Shown: positions 41,354 through 49,991 of the stretch, piece by piece
How the letters are laid out: the number at the start of each line of letters is the position of its first letter
Position numbering within the stretch: the stretch's first letter is position 1
Origin: Streptomyces caelestis
GTDB taxonomy: Bacteria; Actinomycetota; Actinomycetes; Streptomycetales; Streptomycetaceae
Assembly: GCF_014205255.1 (NCBI RefSeq)
Contig: NZ_JACHNE010000001.1
Coordinates: 5,828,001-5,892,000, forward strand
Direction of reading: 5' to 3'
Length of the DNA: 64,000 nucleotides
Notes under the pieces: generated by a model
Database searches by the model: none
Told to the model about the DNA's origin: nothing
What the model saw: the letters and a program-made list of their open reading frames with translations, nothing else
Translations under genes and position numbers: made by a program

Positions 41354-43768
41354 ATGGCTTCGACGTCCACACCACTCACCCTGCCCGTGCTGCCGCTCGA
41401 CGGCGAGGTCGTGCTGCCCGGGATGGTGGTCCCGCTGGACCTCAGCGACTCCGAGGTCCGTGCCGCGGTGGAGGCCGCCCAGGCCGCTGCTCGGACAACG
41501 CCCGGAAAGCCCCGGGTACTCCTGGTCCCACGCATCGACGGCACGTACGCGAACACCGGTGTCCTCGGCACCGTCGAGCAGGTCGGGCGGCTCGCCGACG
41601 GCGACCCCGGTGCGCTGATCCGCGGCCGGGGGCGGGTGAGGATCGGTGCGGGGACCACGGGCCCCGGCGCGGCCCTCTGGGTCGAGGGCACCAGCGTCGA
41701 CGAGACCGTGCCGGAGCCGCTGCCCGGGCAGGTCGCCGAACTGGTCAAGGAGTACAAGGCCCTGGCCACCGCCTGGCTGCGCAAGCGCGGCGCCTGGCAG
41801 GTCGTCGATCGCGTGCAGGCCATCGACGACGTCTCGGCGCTCGCCGACAACTCCGGCTACTCGCCCTTCCTGACCACCGATCAGAAGGTCGAGCTGCTGG
41901 AGACCGCCGACCCGGTGGCCCGGCTGAAGCTCGCCACCCAGCAGCTGCGCGACCACCTCGCCGAGCAGGACGTGGCCGAGTCCATCGCCAAGGACGTCCA
42001 GGAGGGCGTCGACAAGCAGCAGCGCGAGTTCCTGCTGCGGCGTCAGCTGGAAGCGGTCCGCAAGGAGCTGCGCGAGCTGAACGGCGAGCAGGAGGGCGAG
42101 GAGTCCGACGACTACCGCGCCCGGGTGGAGGCCGCCGACCTGCCCGAGAAGGTCCGCGAGGCCGCGCTCAAGGAGGTCGACAAGCTGGAGCGGTCCTCCG
42201 ACCAGTCGCCCGAGGGCTCGTGGATCCGCACCTGGCTCGACACGGTCCTGGAGATGCCGTGGAACGAGCGCACCGAGGACGCGTACGACATCCAGGGCGC
42301 CCAGTCCGTCCTCGACGCCGAGCACGCGGGCCTTCAGGACGTGAAGGAGCGGATCACCGAGTACCTGGCGGTGCGCAAGCGGCGTACCGACCGGGGGCTG
42401 GGCGTGGTCGGCGGGCGGCGCGGCGGTGCCGTGCTCGCGCTCGTCGGGCCCCCCGGCGTCGGCAAGACCAGCCTCGGTGAGTCCGTCGCCCACGCGATGG
42501 GCCGGAAGTTCGTGCGCGTCGCCCTCGGCGGCGTCCGCGACGAGGCCGAGATCCGTGGTCACCGGCGTACGTACGTCGGCGCGCTGCCCGGCCGGATCGT
42601 CCGGGCCATCAAGGAGGCCGGGTCGATGAACCCGGTCGTGCTGCTCGACGAGATCGACAAGGTGGGCTCGGACTTCCGGGGCGACCCGGCCGCCGCCCTG
42701 CTCGAAGTGCTCGACCCGGCGCAGAACCACACCTTCCGGGACCACTACCTGGAGGTCGAGCTGGATCTGTCGGACGTGGTCTTCCTCGCGACCGCCAACG
42801 TCCTGGAGGCCATCCCGGAGGCGCTGGCCGACCGGATGGAGATCGTCCGCCTGGACGGCTACACCGAGGACGAGAAGATCGTCATCGCCCGCGACCACCT
42901 GCTGCCGCGCCAGCTGGAGCGGGCCGGGCTCGACAAGGACGAGGTCACCCTCGACGAGGGCGCGCTGCGCAAGCTCGCCGGTGAGTACACGCGCGAGGCG
43001 GGCGTGCGCACCCTGGAGCGGTCGATCGCACGGCTGCTGCGCAAGGTCGCGGCCCAGCACGAACTGGGTGAGCGGGAGCTGCCGTTCACCGTCCGGGACG
43101 AGGACCTGCGCTCTCTGATCGGACGGCCGCACCACGTGCCCGAGTCCGCCCAGGACCCGGCCGAGCGCCGGACGTCCGTGCCGGGCGTGGCGACGGGCCT
43201 CGCGGTGACGGGCGCCGGCGGTGACGTGCTGTACGTCGAGGCGTCGCTGGCCGACCCGGAGACGGGCGCGGCCGGGCTGACCCTGACCGGTCAGCTGGGG
43301 GACGTGATGAAGGAGTCCGCGCAGATCGCACTGAGCTTCCTGCGCTCCCGCGGTGCCGAGCTGGAACTGCCGGTGGGCGATCTGAAGGACCGGGGCGTGC
43401 ACATCCACTTCCCGGCGGGCGCGGTCCCCAAGGACGGCCCCAGCGCCGGCGTCACGATGACCACGGCCCTCGCCTCGCTCCTGTCCGGCCGTCTGGTCCG
43501 CACGGGCGTGGCGATGACCGGCGAGGTCTCGCTGACCGGCCGGGTCCTGCCGATCGGCGGCGTGAAGCAGAAGCTGCTGGCCGCCCACCGCGCCGGGGTC
43601 ACCACCGTGATCATCCCCAAGCGCAACGAGCCCGACCTGGACGACGTCCCGGCGGAGGTGCTGGACAAGCTCGACGTCCACGCCGTCACCGACGTCCGCC
43701 AGGTCCTGGAGCTGGCGCTCGCGCCCGCCACCGCGGACGCGGCGCCGGAGGTTCCGGTGGCCGCGTGA
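41354..43768 (+). CDS. lon: ATP-dependent protease Lon
   Basis: 804 residues of LonA. Residues about 1-200 form the substrate-binding LAN domain (LPVLPLDGEVVLPGMVVPLD) and a coiled part (QREFLLRRQLEAVRKELREL). The AAA+ module has Walker A LVGPPGVGKTSLG, Walker B VVLLDEIDKVG and the sensor residues; the protease domain has the catalytic Ser in FPAGAVPKDGPSAGVTM and Lys in GGVKQKLLAAHRAG. It degrades misfolded and regulatory proteins in the cytoplasm. ATG 41354 is taken because GGGGAG lies just upstream and the conserved domain begins at once. Confidence 0.96.
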   Translation: MASTSTPLTLPVLPLDGEVVLPGMVVPLDLSDSEVRAAVEAAQAAARTTPGKPRVLLVPRIDGTYANTGVLGTVEQVGRLADGDPGALIRGRGRVRIGAGTTGPGAALWVEGTSVDETVPEPLPGQVAELVKEYKALATAWLRKRGAWQVVDRVQAIDDVSALADNSGYSPFLTTDQKVELLETADPVARLKLATQQLRDHLAEQDVAESIAKDVQEGVDKQQREFLLRRQLEAVRKELRELNGEQEGEESDDYRARVEAADLPEKVREAALKEVDKLERSSDQSPEGSWIRTWLDTVLEMPWNERTEDAYDIQGAQSVLDAEHAGLQDVKERITEYLAVRKRRTDRGLGVVGGRRGGAVLALVGPPGVGKTSLGESVAHAMGRKFVRVALGGVRDEAEIRGHRRTYVGALPGRIVRAIKEAGSMNPVVLLDEIDKVGSDFRGDPAAALLEVLDPAQNHTFRDHYLEVELDLSDVVFLATANVLEAIPEALADRMEIVRLDGYTEDEKIVIARDHLLPRQLERAGLDKDEVTLDEGALRKLAGEYTREAGVRTLERSIARLLRKVAAQHELGERELPFTVRDEDLRSLIGRPHHVPESAQDPAERRTSVPGVATGLAVTGAGGDVLYVEASLADPETGAAGLTLTGQLGDVMKESAQIALSFLRSRGAELELPVGDLKDRGVHIHFPAGAVPKDGPSAGVTMTTALASLLSGRLVRTGVAMTGEVSLTGRVLPIGGVKQKLLAAHRAGVTTVIIPKRNEPDLDDVPAEVLDKLDVHAVTDVRQVLELALAPATADAAPEVPVAA

Positions 43769-43940
43769 CCGAGGCCACCGGATGAGGGAAGGCCCGGGTC
43801 CCGTGAGGGAGGCCCGGGTCTTCACCATGTGGCGGCCCTGTGGACGCGCCCCCCTTGACCTGCGGAATACTTGCCGAGCTGCGGCGATGGTCGCGGGTGG
43901 CGGAAAATGCAGGTACCGGGACAACCGAGGCAGGGCTCAC

Positions 43941-44432
43941 GTGCACCAGGACGGCAACGACGACGGACACCGGGACGCCTCTCTGGCCGGAACCGGTGTG
44001 GATCAGCCTGCCTTCCTGGCGCTGGAGCGGGAGCTGACCGTGCTGCTGCGGCGGGCCCGGGCCAGTCAGGGCGAGATGGCCAGGGAGGTCCACCCCGACC
44101 TGGAGTCGTCAGCGTACGGCCTGCTCGTACGGCTGGACGAGTGCGGCAAGCAGCGGGCCACCGAGCTCGCCGCCTACATCGGCGTCGGCAAGGCCACCAT
44201 GTCCCGCCAGCTGCGCGCCCTGGAGGAACTCGGCCTGGTCGCCCGCGAGCCCGACCCCGCCGACGGACGCGCCTGGCTCGTCGCCCTCACCCAGGAGGGC
44301 CACGACCGGGTCAGCCGGGTGCGCGAGGCCCGCCGCGCCCGCTACGCCGGCCGCCTGGCCGACTGGGACACCCACGAGGTCACGGAACTGGCCCGGCTGC
44401 TGCACCAGCTCAACCGGGGTATGGAGAAGTAG
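43941..44432 (+). CDS. MarR-family transcriptional regulator
   Basis: 163 residues from GTG 43941. A winged helix is visible: SSAYGLLVRLDECGKQRATE, LAAYIGVGKATMSRQLRALE, ELGLVAREPDPADGRAWLVA (the DxR wing), flanked by dimerisation helices at both ends. The longer frame starting at 43782 has no ribosome-binding site and a composition unlike the rest. The target and ligand are unknown; the nearest neighbours are lon and a PP2C-like gene. Confidence 0.85.
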   Translation: MHQDGNDDGHRDASLAGTGVDQPAFLALERELTVLLRRARASQGEMAREVHPDLESSAYGLLVRLDECGKQRATELAAYIGVGKATMSRQLRALEELGLVAREPDPADGRAWLVALTQEGHDRVSRVREARRARYAGRLADWDTHEVTELARLLHQLNRGMEK

Positions 44433-44468
44433 CCCCCGGTTCCGGGTGTTGCAGAACTCACTGGGCGT

Positions 44469-45254
44469 TCAGAACTCGACGTACACGACCGTCGCGTCGT
44501 CGTGCGACTTGCCCCGGCCCGGGAAAGATCTGGCCGAATCCGCTCGCTCCAATGTCCGCACGCGGTCCACCAGCGCCTGCGGTCCCTCCTTGCGCATGAG
44601 CCGGAAGCAGTCCGTCCAGTCGCCCTCCTCGAACCTCTCCACCCAGCGGGTCGCCCCGTCCGTCAGCGCGGCCAGGGCGCGTACCTCCCGGCGGGGCAGG
44701 GTTCCGGTCACCGCCCGGCGGGACACCGAGGGATCGGCGGCCGCCGTGAAGAAGCCGCCCTCCTTGTTGCGGAGCGTGGAGTCCACCAGCGCGTCCGTGG
44801 CCAGGGCGGAGCGGGGGAGAAGAGCCAGACGGTCGTCGAGGAGGGGCGTCACCACGCCGTCCGGGGACTCCACGAGGAGAGCCGAGTCCGACAGGACCAG
44901 GTACTCCACCGTGGCCGGGGACCAGCGGGCCACGACCACCGTGGCCTGAGGTGTGCGGGGGTGAGAAAGGTCACAGGTTGAGGCATGTGCCTCGGCGGTA
45001 CGCGCGATGGCGCGGGACAGGGTGTCGACCAGAGGGGCATCCGGGAGTGAAACGGTCAGTTCGGTCAGGGCTCCGCCGAGGCGCGCGGTGAACCAGGGGA
45101 CGGAATGCAGACAACCCGCCCCGCCCTTCGGCGGCGTGACCCCGTCCAGGACGACGACCGAACCGCCCTGCCCGGAGGCCGGTAGTCCGACACTGACGAA
45201 GTCCTCGTTGGGGCGGTCCGCGTCTCCCGGTTCCGAGGCGAGTTCAGTACGCAT
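44469..45254 (-). CDS. PP2C-family (PPM) phosphatase-like protein
   Basis: 261 residues. The PPM metal-binding aspartates are recognisable: GDADRPNEDFVSVG near the N-terminus, VVVLDGVTPPKGG, LVLSDSALLV and ALTDGATRWVE, ending KSHDDATVVYVEF. In place of the usual DGxGG there is DGVTPPKGG, so activity is likely but modified. Such proteins dephosphorylate Ser/Thr on cytosolic targets. ATG 45254 fits the family start. It diverges from cvnA across 357 bp. Confidence 0.82.
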   Translation of the reverse strand: MRTELASEPGDADRPNEDFVSVGLPASGQGGSVVVLDGVTPPKGGAGCLHSVPWFTARLGGALTELTVSLPDAPLVDTLSRAIARTAEAHASTCDLSHPRTPQATVVVARWSPATVEYLVLSDSALLVESPDGVVTPLLDDRLALLPRSALATDALVDSTLRNKEGGFFTAAADPSVSRRAVTGTLPRREVRALAALTDGATRWVERFEEGDWTDCFRLMRKEGPQALVDRVRTLERADSARSFPGRGKSHDDATVVYVEF

Positions 45255-45611
45255 CCAGCCAGTCTGCACGAGCCCTTCACGGGGTCCGCAAAAGGTTGGC
45301 AATGGTTGCCGGGCCGGTGCAGTCATGCAGGTCAGACGCCCCGTTTGGGGTGGAATGCTTTGTTCCGGGAAAGCGTGGTGGCGAATATTGCCACCGCCCG
45401 CCCACGGCGTCCAACCGGCCTGCCGCGCAAGGCCGCTGCAAGGGCCCAGCGGAACTTGCCCCTCAACTCCCCTCCGGGGTTCACTCCTTCGGGTGGCGGG
45501 TCAGGTGATGCGCGTGCGCTGCCCACCGGCGCTGGGAGGGTCGGGAAGTGTACCTGGAGTACGCACCAGTTGACGGAGCGTCATCCGGGCCCATGAGTTC
45601 ACGAGTCAGGA
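45255..45611. promoter_or_regulatory. PP2C/cvnA divergent region with inverted repeat at 45377-45395
   Basis: No gene is visible in these 357 bp. GGTGGC-GAATATT-GCCACC (45377-45395) is a perfect 6-bp inverted repeat around an AT-rich centre, a good candidate regulator site. No promoter boxes could be fixed with confidence. Confidence 0.5.
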
Positions 45612-48410
45612 ATGCGAGCACCGGTGCAGAAGTCGCGGCCTCGTCGCACAGGCAAGCAGACGGCCCCCGTTCAGGGCGCTGAGCCGACGCCCCCCACCGG
45701 CAAGGGCCGCCCCACCCATGTGCGCAACCGGCTCATCGTCGCCGTGGCCGTGGTCGCCGCGGCCATCGCCGGTGCGGGCACCCCGTCCGTCCTCGCCGCC
45801 TCCGGGCAACTCCACGACTCGCACGAGCTGGTGACGCTCGCCGAGCAGACGCAGGACGCGCTCGCCCTCGCGCACTCCCTCGCCGACGAGCGCGACGACG
45901 TCACCTCCTACATCGCGGCCGGCCGCCCCAAGGCCAAGGCGCCCTCCGAGCAGCACAGCGCCCGCGTGGACCGGCAGGTCGAGGAGCTGCGGGCCGACAC
46001 CGACACGCCCGCCTCGCTCCGCTCCGACCTCGATGCCATCGCGGCCGTGCGCCGGGCGGCGCTCACCGGCAAGAGCAGCGCTCTCGCAGCGCACCAGGCG
46101 TACTCCACCGCCATCACCGAACTCCACCGGCTCGCCGAGCACCTGGCGCAGCAGACGCCGCCCCGCGCCGGATCCGGCGGTTACGCCCTGGCCGAGCTGG
46201 ACTCGGCCGTCCAGCAGGCCGCCGCGGCCCGGGGGCTGCTGCTCGCCGCCCTCAGCGTGCCCCGCAGCACCGGGACGGTCATCGACCCGGTCACCGGCCT
46301 GCCGACCGAGACCTCCACCTCCTCCGACGCCGACGCCCGGCAGCGCGACGCCCTGAGCGCCGCCGCCCAGCAGGCCCGGCTGCGCTCCGACGCGGCCCTG
46401 GCCGACTTCCGCGACACCGCGCCCAAGCAGGCCCGTACCTCGTTCGACAACACGGTCACCGGCACCGAGGTCAACTCCGCCGAGAAGTACCTCGCCACGC
46501 TCACCGACCAGCCGGCCCTGTCCAGCGGCGAACTCTCCACCAACGCCAGGAAGCTGGACGCGGCCCTCTCCGCCCGCGTCGACCTGATGCGCGGTGTGGA
46601 GTCCGCCCTCTACGACCGCCGCACCAAGGACCTGGAGGCCCTGCGCGACGACGACGTCACCGCGCTGGAGATCCGCATCGCGGTCCTCGGCGTCCTGATG
46701 CTGCTCGCCGTCGGTGTCGCCACGGGCATGGCCCGCAGCCTCACGCGTCCCCTCGCGGTCCTGCGCCTGGGCTCCAAGCGCCTGGCCGAGGCGGAGGTCC
46801 CGGCGGCCGAGGAACCCGTCAAGTTCACCGGCCGCAACGACGAGTTCGCCCAGGTCGTCCGCTCCGTCAACGCCCTGCACGCGCACGCCGTCGCGCTCAC
46901 CGAGCGGATCACCACGCTGGAGTCCGACCGCAAGCACCTCGTCGGCCAGCGCCAGAAGATGGCCGACGCGCGCGAGGAACTGCGCGGCGAACTCGCCGAG
47001 TCCGCCGCCCAGCTGGAGCGGCTGCGCACGGCCATCGGCGGCACGTTCGTCAACCTCGCGCTGCGCACCCTCGGCCTGGTCGAGCGGCAACTGGCCGTCA
47101 TCGAGAACCTGGAGGAGCGCGAGCAGGACCCGGACCGCCTCGCCACGCTGTTCAAGCTCGACCACTTCGCCACGGTCATGCGCCGGCACAGTGAGAACCT
47201 CCTCGTCCTCGCCGGCACCGAGCACGTCCAGCACGCCGCCGGGCCCGTGCCGCTCGTGGACGTCGTGCGCGCCGCGGTGAGCGAGATCGAACGGTACGAG
47301 CGGGTCCGCATCGCCGCGCTGCCGCCGCACGCGCACATCGCCGGGTTCGCCGCGGACGACCTGTCCCACCTGCTGGCCGAACTCCTGGAGAACGCCAGCT
47401 CGTTCTCGCCGCCCGACCTGCCCGTCGAGATCTCCGGCTGGCTGCTGGAGAACGGCGAGGTCATGCTCTCGGTCCAGGACGAGGGCATCGGCATGGCCGA
47501 GGACCGGCTGGAGCGCCTGAACGCCCGCCTGGCCGACTTCGACCCGGAGGCGCCGTACGACCAGGAGGGCGAGGACGGTCTCGGCCTCGGTCTGTACGTC
47601 GTGGCCCGCCTCGCCCACCGGCACGGTGTGCGCGTGCAGTTGCGCGAGCAGAAGCAGGGTGGTGTCGCGGCGGTCGTCGTCCTGCCCCGCACGCTGCTGG
47701 CGGCGGCCGCGCCCGCGGCCGTCCCGGCCTCCGGCCCGCTCTCCGGCACCGCCCACACCGTCGCGTTCCCCGGTGCCGACGCCGAGGCCAACTCCAACGT
47801 CCTGCACGGCCGCGCGAACAACGGGGACCCGCTGGTGGCGCTGGCGGAGAAGGCGGTACGGCGTGAGGAGGTCGTCGAGGAGGCCGCGCCGGCCGCGCCC
47901 GCGACAGAGGTGACGGCACCGGCGGAAACCCCTGCCGAGACCACGATGGAGCTGCTGGCCCCGATCCCGCAGGACGAGCCGGCCCCGGCGGAGCACGCGC
48001 CCGCGGCGGCCGACGGCGGATCCGCCCCGCAGGGGCCGCCCGCACCCGACGACGAAACCCGCACGGGGGGTGTGGGTGGGAACGAAACCGCCGATGGCGA
48101 AGCCGAGGCGGAACACGAACGCGCGCCTGACGACGAGGAGGACCGCGTCACCGACAAGGGCCTCCCCAAGCGCACGCCCAAGATCACCGCCCCCACCACC
48201 GCCCCACGCCAGCGGAGCGGCTCCGTGGACGCCGATGCCCTCCGCCGCCGCCTCGGCGGCTTCCGCCAGGGCGCCCAGGCCGGCTACCGCGAGGTGGAGG
48301 CGGAGATCGCCGAACAGACGGCCTCGCACCAGCGGCCGGACACCGGCACAGCAGGACCAGCTGAATCCGAAGAAGCCACGGGGGGCACAGTCGAGGAGGC
48401 AAGCAGTTGA
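45612..48410 (+). CDS. cvnA: conservon sensor kinase-like protein CvnA
   Basis: 932 residues. A basic N-terminus, one helix (about 39-62, RLIVAVAVVAAAIAGAGTPS), a large outside domain of about 290 residues, a second helix (about 354-378, LGVLMLLAVGVATGMARSL), HAMP, and a dimerisation part with LFKLDHFATVMRRHSENLLV. The HATPase domain has NASSFSPPDLPVEI, QDEGIGMAEDRLERL and LGLGLYVVARLAHRHGVRV. A 240-residue acidic, Pro-rich tail ends the protein. CvnA proteins transmit a signal to the small partners encoded next. Phosphotransfer is not established for the family. Confidence 0.94.
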   Translation: MRAPVQKSRPRRTGKQTAPVQGAEPTPPTGKGRPTHVRNRLIVAVAVVAAAIAGAGTPSVLAASGQLHDSHELVTLAEQTQDALALAHSLADERDDVTSYIAAGRPKAKAPSEQHSARVDRQVEELRADTDTPASLRSDLDAIAAVRRAALTGKSSALAAHQAYSTAITELHRLAEHLAQQTPPRAGSGGYALAELDSAVQQAAAARGLLLAALSVPRSTGTVIDPVTGLPTETSTSSDADARQRDALSAAAQQARLRSDAALADFRDTAPKQARTSFDNTVTGTEVNSAEKYLATLTDQPALSSGELSTNARKLDAALSARVDLMRGVESALYDRRTKDLEALRDDDVTALEIRIAVLGVLMLLAVGVATGMARSLTRPLAVLRLGSKRLAEAEVPAAEEPVKFTGRNDEFAQVVRSVNALHAHAVALTERITTLESDRKHLVGQRQKMADAREELRGELAESAAQLERLRTAIGGTFVNLALRTLGLVERQLAVIENLEEREQDPDRLATLFKLDHFATVMRRHSENLLVLAGTEHVQHAAGPVPLVDVVRAAVSEIERYERVRIAALPPHAHIAGFAADDLSHLLAELLENASSFSPPDLPVEISGWLLENGEVMLSVQDEGIGMAEDRLERLNARLADFDPEAPYDQEGEDGLGLGLYVVARLAHRHGVRVQLREQKQGGVAAVVVLPRTLLAAAAPAAVPASGPLSGTAHTVAFPGADAEANSNVLHGRANNGDPLVALAEKAVRREEVVEEAAPAAPATEVTAPAETPAETTMELLAPIPQDEPAPAEHAPAAADGGSAPQGPPAPDDETRTGGVGGNETADGEAEAEHERAPDDEEDRVTDKGLPKRTPKITAPTTAPRQRSGSVDADALRRRLGGFRQGAQAGYREVEAEIAEQTASHQRPDTGTAGPAESEEATGGTVEEASS

Positions 48411-48931
48411 CCGCTCCCAGTACCTTCGGACTGATCGGACTGAGTAGTGAGGCCCGCAACCTGCACTGGCTGCTGACCAACCTCGTGGAGGAGGTGCCCG
48501 GCATCCTCTCGGTCGCGGTCGTCTCGTCCGACGGACTGCTCCTGCTGTCCTCCGACGACCACCGCAACCGGCAGGCCCGGGAGGCCCTCCAGGCCCGCGG
48601 GACCAAGCGGACCGGCCCGCGCCGCTCCGCCGCCGACCTGGCCACCATCGTCTCCGGCATCGGCAGCCTCACCGTCGGCGCCGCCAAGCTGATGGACTTC
48701 GGCGGGGTCCGGCACACGATGGTCGCGATGGACGAGGGCAGCCTGTTCGTGATGTCCATCAGCGACGGCTCGCTGCTCGGCGTCCACGGCTCCGCGGACT
48801 GCGACATGAGCGTGGTGGCGTACCACATGGCTCTGTTCGTGGGCCGTGCCGGCCACGTCCTGACGCCCGAACTCCGCAGCGAACTCCGGAAATCCCTGGA
48901 GGATTCCGAGACGACGGGGAGTGCCCGATGA
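48407..48931 (+). CDS. cvnB: conservon Roadblock/LC7 protein CvnB
   Basis: 174 residues starting at TTG 48407 (GAGGAGGC site), overlapping the cvnA stop by 4 nt. The fold is Roadblock/LC7: NLHWLLTNLVEEVPGILSVA, VVSSDGLLLLSSDDH and AADLATIVSGIGSLTVGAAK. Members act as GTPase-activating or scaffold partners of the CvnD G protein. Confidence 0.93.
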   Translation: MTAPSTFGLIGLSSEARNLHWLLTNLVEEVPGILSVAVVSSDGLLLLSSDDHRNRQAREALQARGTKRTGPRRSAADLATIVSGIGSLTVGAAKLMDFGGVRHTMVAMDEGSLFVMSISDGSLLGVHGSADCDMSVVAYHMALFVGRAGHVLTPELRSELRKSLEDSETTGSAR

Positions 48932-49350
48932 GCAGCACGCCGAAGCAGCACCTCCCGGTCCGCGGCGGTGACCGCAAACCCGCCCGGGTCCGCCCCTACT
49001 CGCTCACCGGTGGCCGTACCCGCTTCGGCCACGTGCTCCTGGTGGAGACGTTCGTGGCGAGCACGGCCGCGCTCGACGCCCCGGAGGAGCGCAGGGAACT
49101 GACGAACGGCTCCCTGTCCACCCGCGTGATGCCGGAGCTGCGGGCCATCGTCGAACTGTGCCGCCGGATGCGTACGGTGGCCGAGATCGCCGCGCTGCTG
49201 AAGATGCCGCTCGGCGTGGTCCGCGTGCTCCTCAGCGACCTCGCGGACCAGGGAAAGATCCGTGTGTACGGGACGGGCACCGGCCATGGCACGGGCCGCC
49301 CGGACCGAGCTCTGCTGGAAAGGGTGCTGAGTGGACTCCGTCGTCTCTGA
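48928..49350 (+). CDS. cvnC: conservon DUF742 protein CvnC
   Basis: 140 residues. The DUF742 signature RVRPYSLTGGRTR (about residue 20) and the winged-helix-like end CRRMRTVAEIAALLKMPLGV, RVLLSDLADQGKIRVY are present. It overlaps cvnB by 4 nt (ATGA) and cvnD by 20 nt, so all are translated together. Confidence 0.93.
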   Translation: MSSTPKQHLPVRGGDRKPARVRPYSLTGGRTRFGHVLLVETFVASTAALDAPEERRELTNGSLSTRVMPELRAIVELCRRMRTVAEIAALLKMPLGVVRVLLSDLADQGKIRVYGTGTGHGTGRPDRALLERVLSGLRRL

Positions 49351-49978
49351 CGCCGCTCACGGCGTCGCTGGTTCATCCCCGTCCGTCCAGCCCGGCGAGA
49401 GCATGCACGCCTGGGAGACGGACCGCACCCGTGCCCCCATCGCCACGAAGATCGTGGTGGCCGGCGGCTTCGGCGTGGGCAAGACCACGCTGGTCACCGC
49501 CGTCTCCGAGATCACGCCCCTCCAGACCGAGGCGCTGATGACGGAGGCGAGCGAGGCCACCGACGATCTCACCGCGACGCCGGGCAAGACCACCACCACC
49601 GTGGCCATGGACTTCGGGCGCATCACGCTCGACGACGACCTGGTGCTCTACCTGTTCGGCACGCCGGGCCAGCAGCGCTTCTGGTTCATGTGGGACGACA
49701 TCGTGCGCGGCGCGATCGGCGCCGTCGTCCTGGCCGACACGCGCCGTCTGAAGGACTGCTTCCCGGTACTGGACTACTTCGAGAGCTCCGGACTGCCGTA
49801 CGTGGTCGCGGTCAACCACTTCGACGGCAGCGAGCTGTTCGAGCCGGAGGACGTGCGGGAGGCCCTGACCATCCCGAAACGCATACCTGTCATGATCATG
49901 GACGCGCGTCGCCGGATCTCCGTGATCGAGACCCTCCTGGCCCTGGTGGGCCACGCGCTCGACGAAACCCCCGAGTAG
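49331..49978 (+). CDS. cvnD: conservon small GTPase CvnD
   Basis: 215 residues from GTG 49331. Ras-like ATP/GTP-binding motifs: P-loop VAGGFGVGKTTLVTAVSEI, switch II LFGTPGQQRF, and NHFD in place of NKxD for base recognition, then MDARRR. It is regulated by CvnB in studied conservons and switches between GDP and GTP states at the membrane complex. Its 14-bp gap to the next gene suggests one operon of five. Confidence 0.93.
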   Translation: MDSVVSDAAHGVAGSSPSVQPGESMHAWETDRTRAPIATKIVVAGGFGVGKTTLVTAVSEITPLQTEALMTEASEATDDLTATPGKTTTTVAMDFGRITLDDDLVLYLFGTPGQQRFWFMWDDIVRGAIGAVVLADTRRLKDCFPVLDYFESSGLPYVVAVNHFDGSELFEPEDVREALTIPKRIPVMIMDARRRISVIETLLALVGHALDETPE

Positions 49979-49991
49979 AGGACAGCCCCGC

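Noticed and set aside
43783..43819. GAGGGAAGGCCCGGGTC direct repeat after lon
   Set aside because: Considered as a terminator, but the copies are direct rather than inverted and do not form a convincing stem.
47461..48045. Minus-strand Arg/Pro-rich frame inside cvnA
   Set aside because: The composition is a shadow of cvnA, which is intact and has the expected domains.
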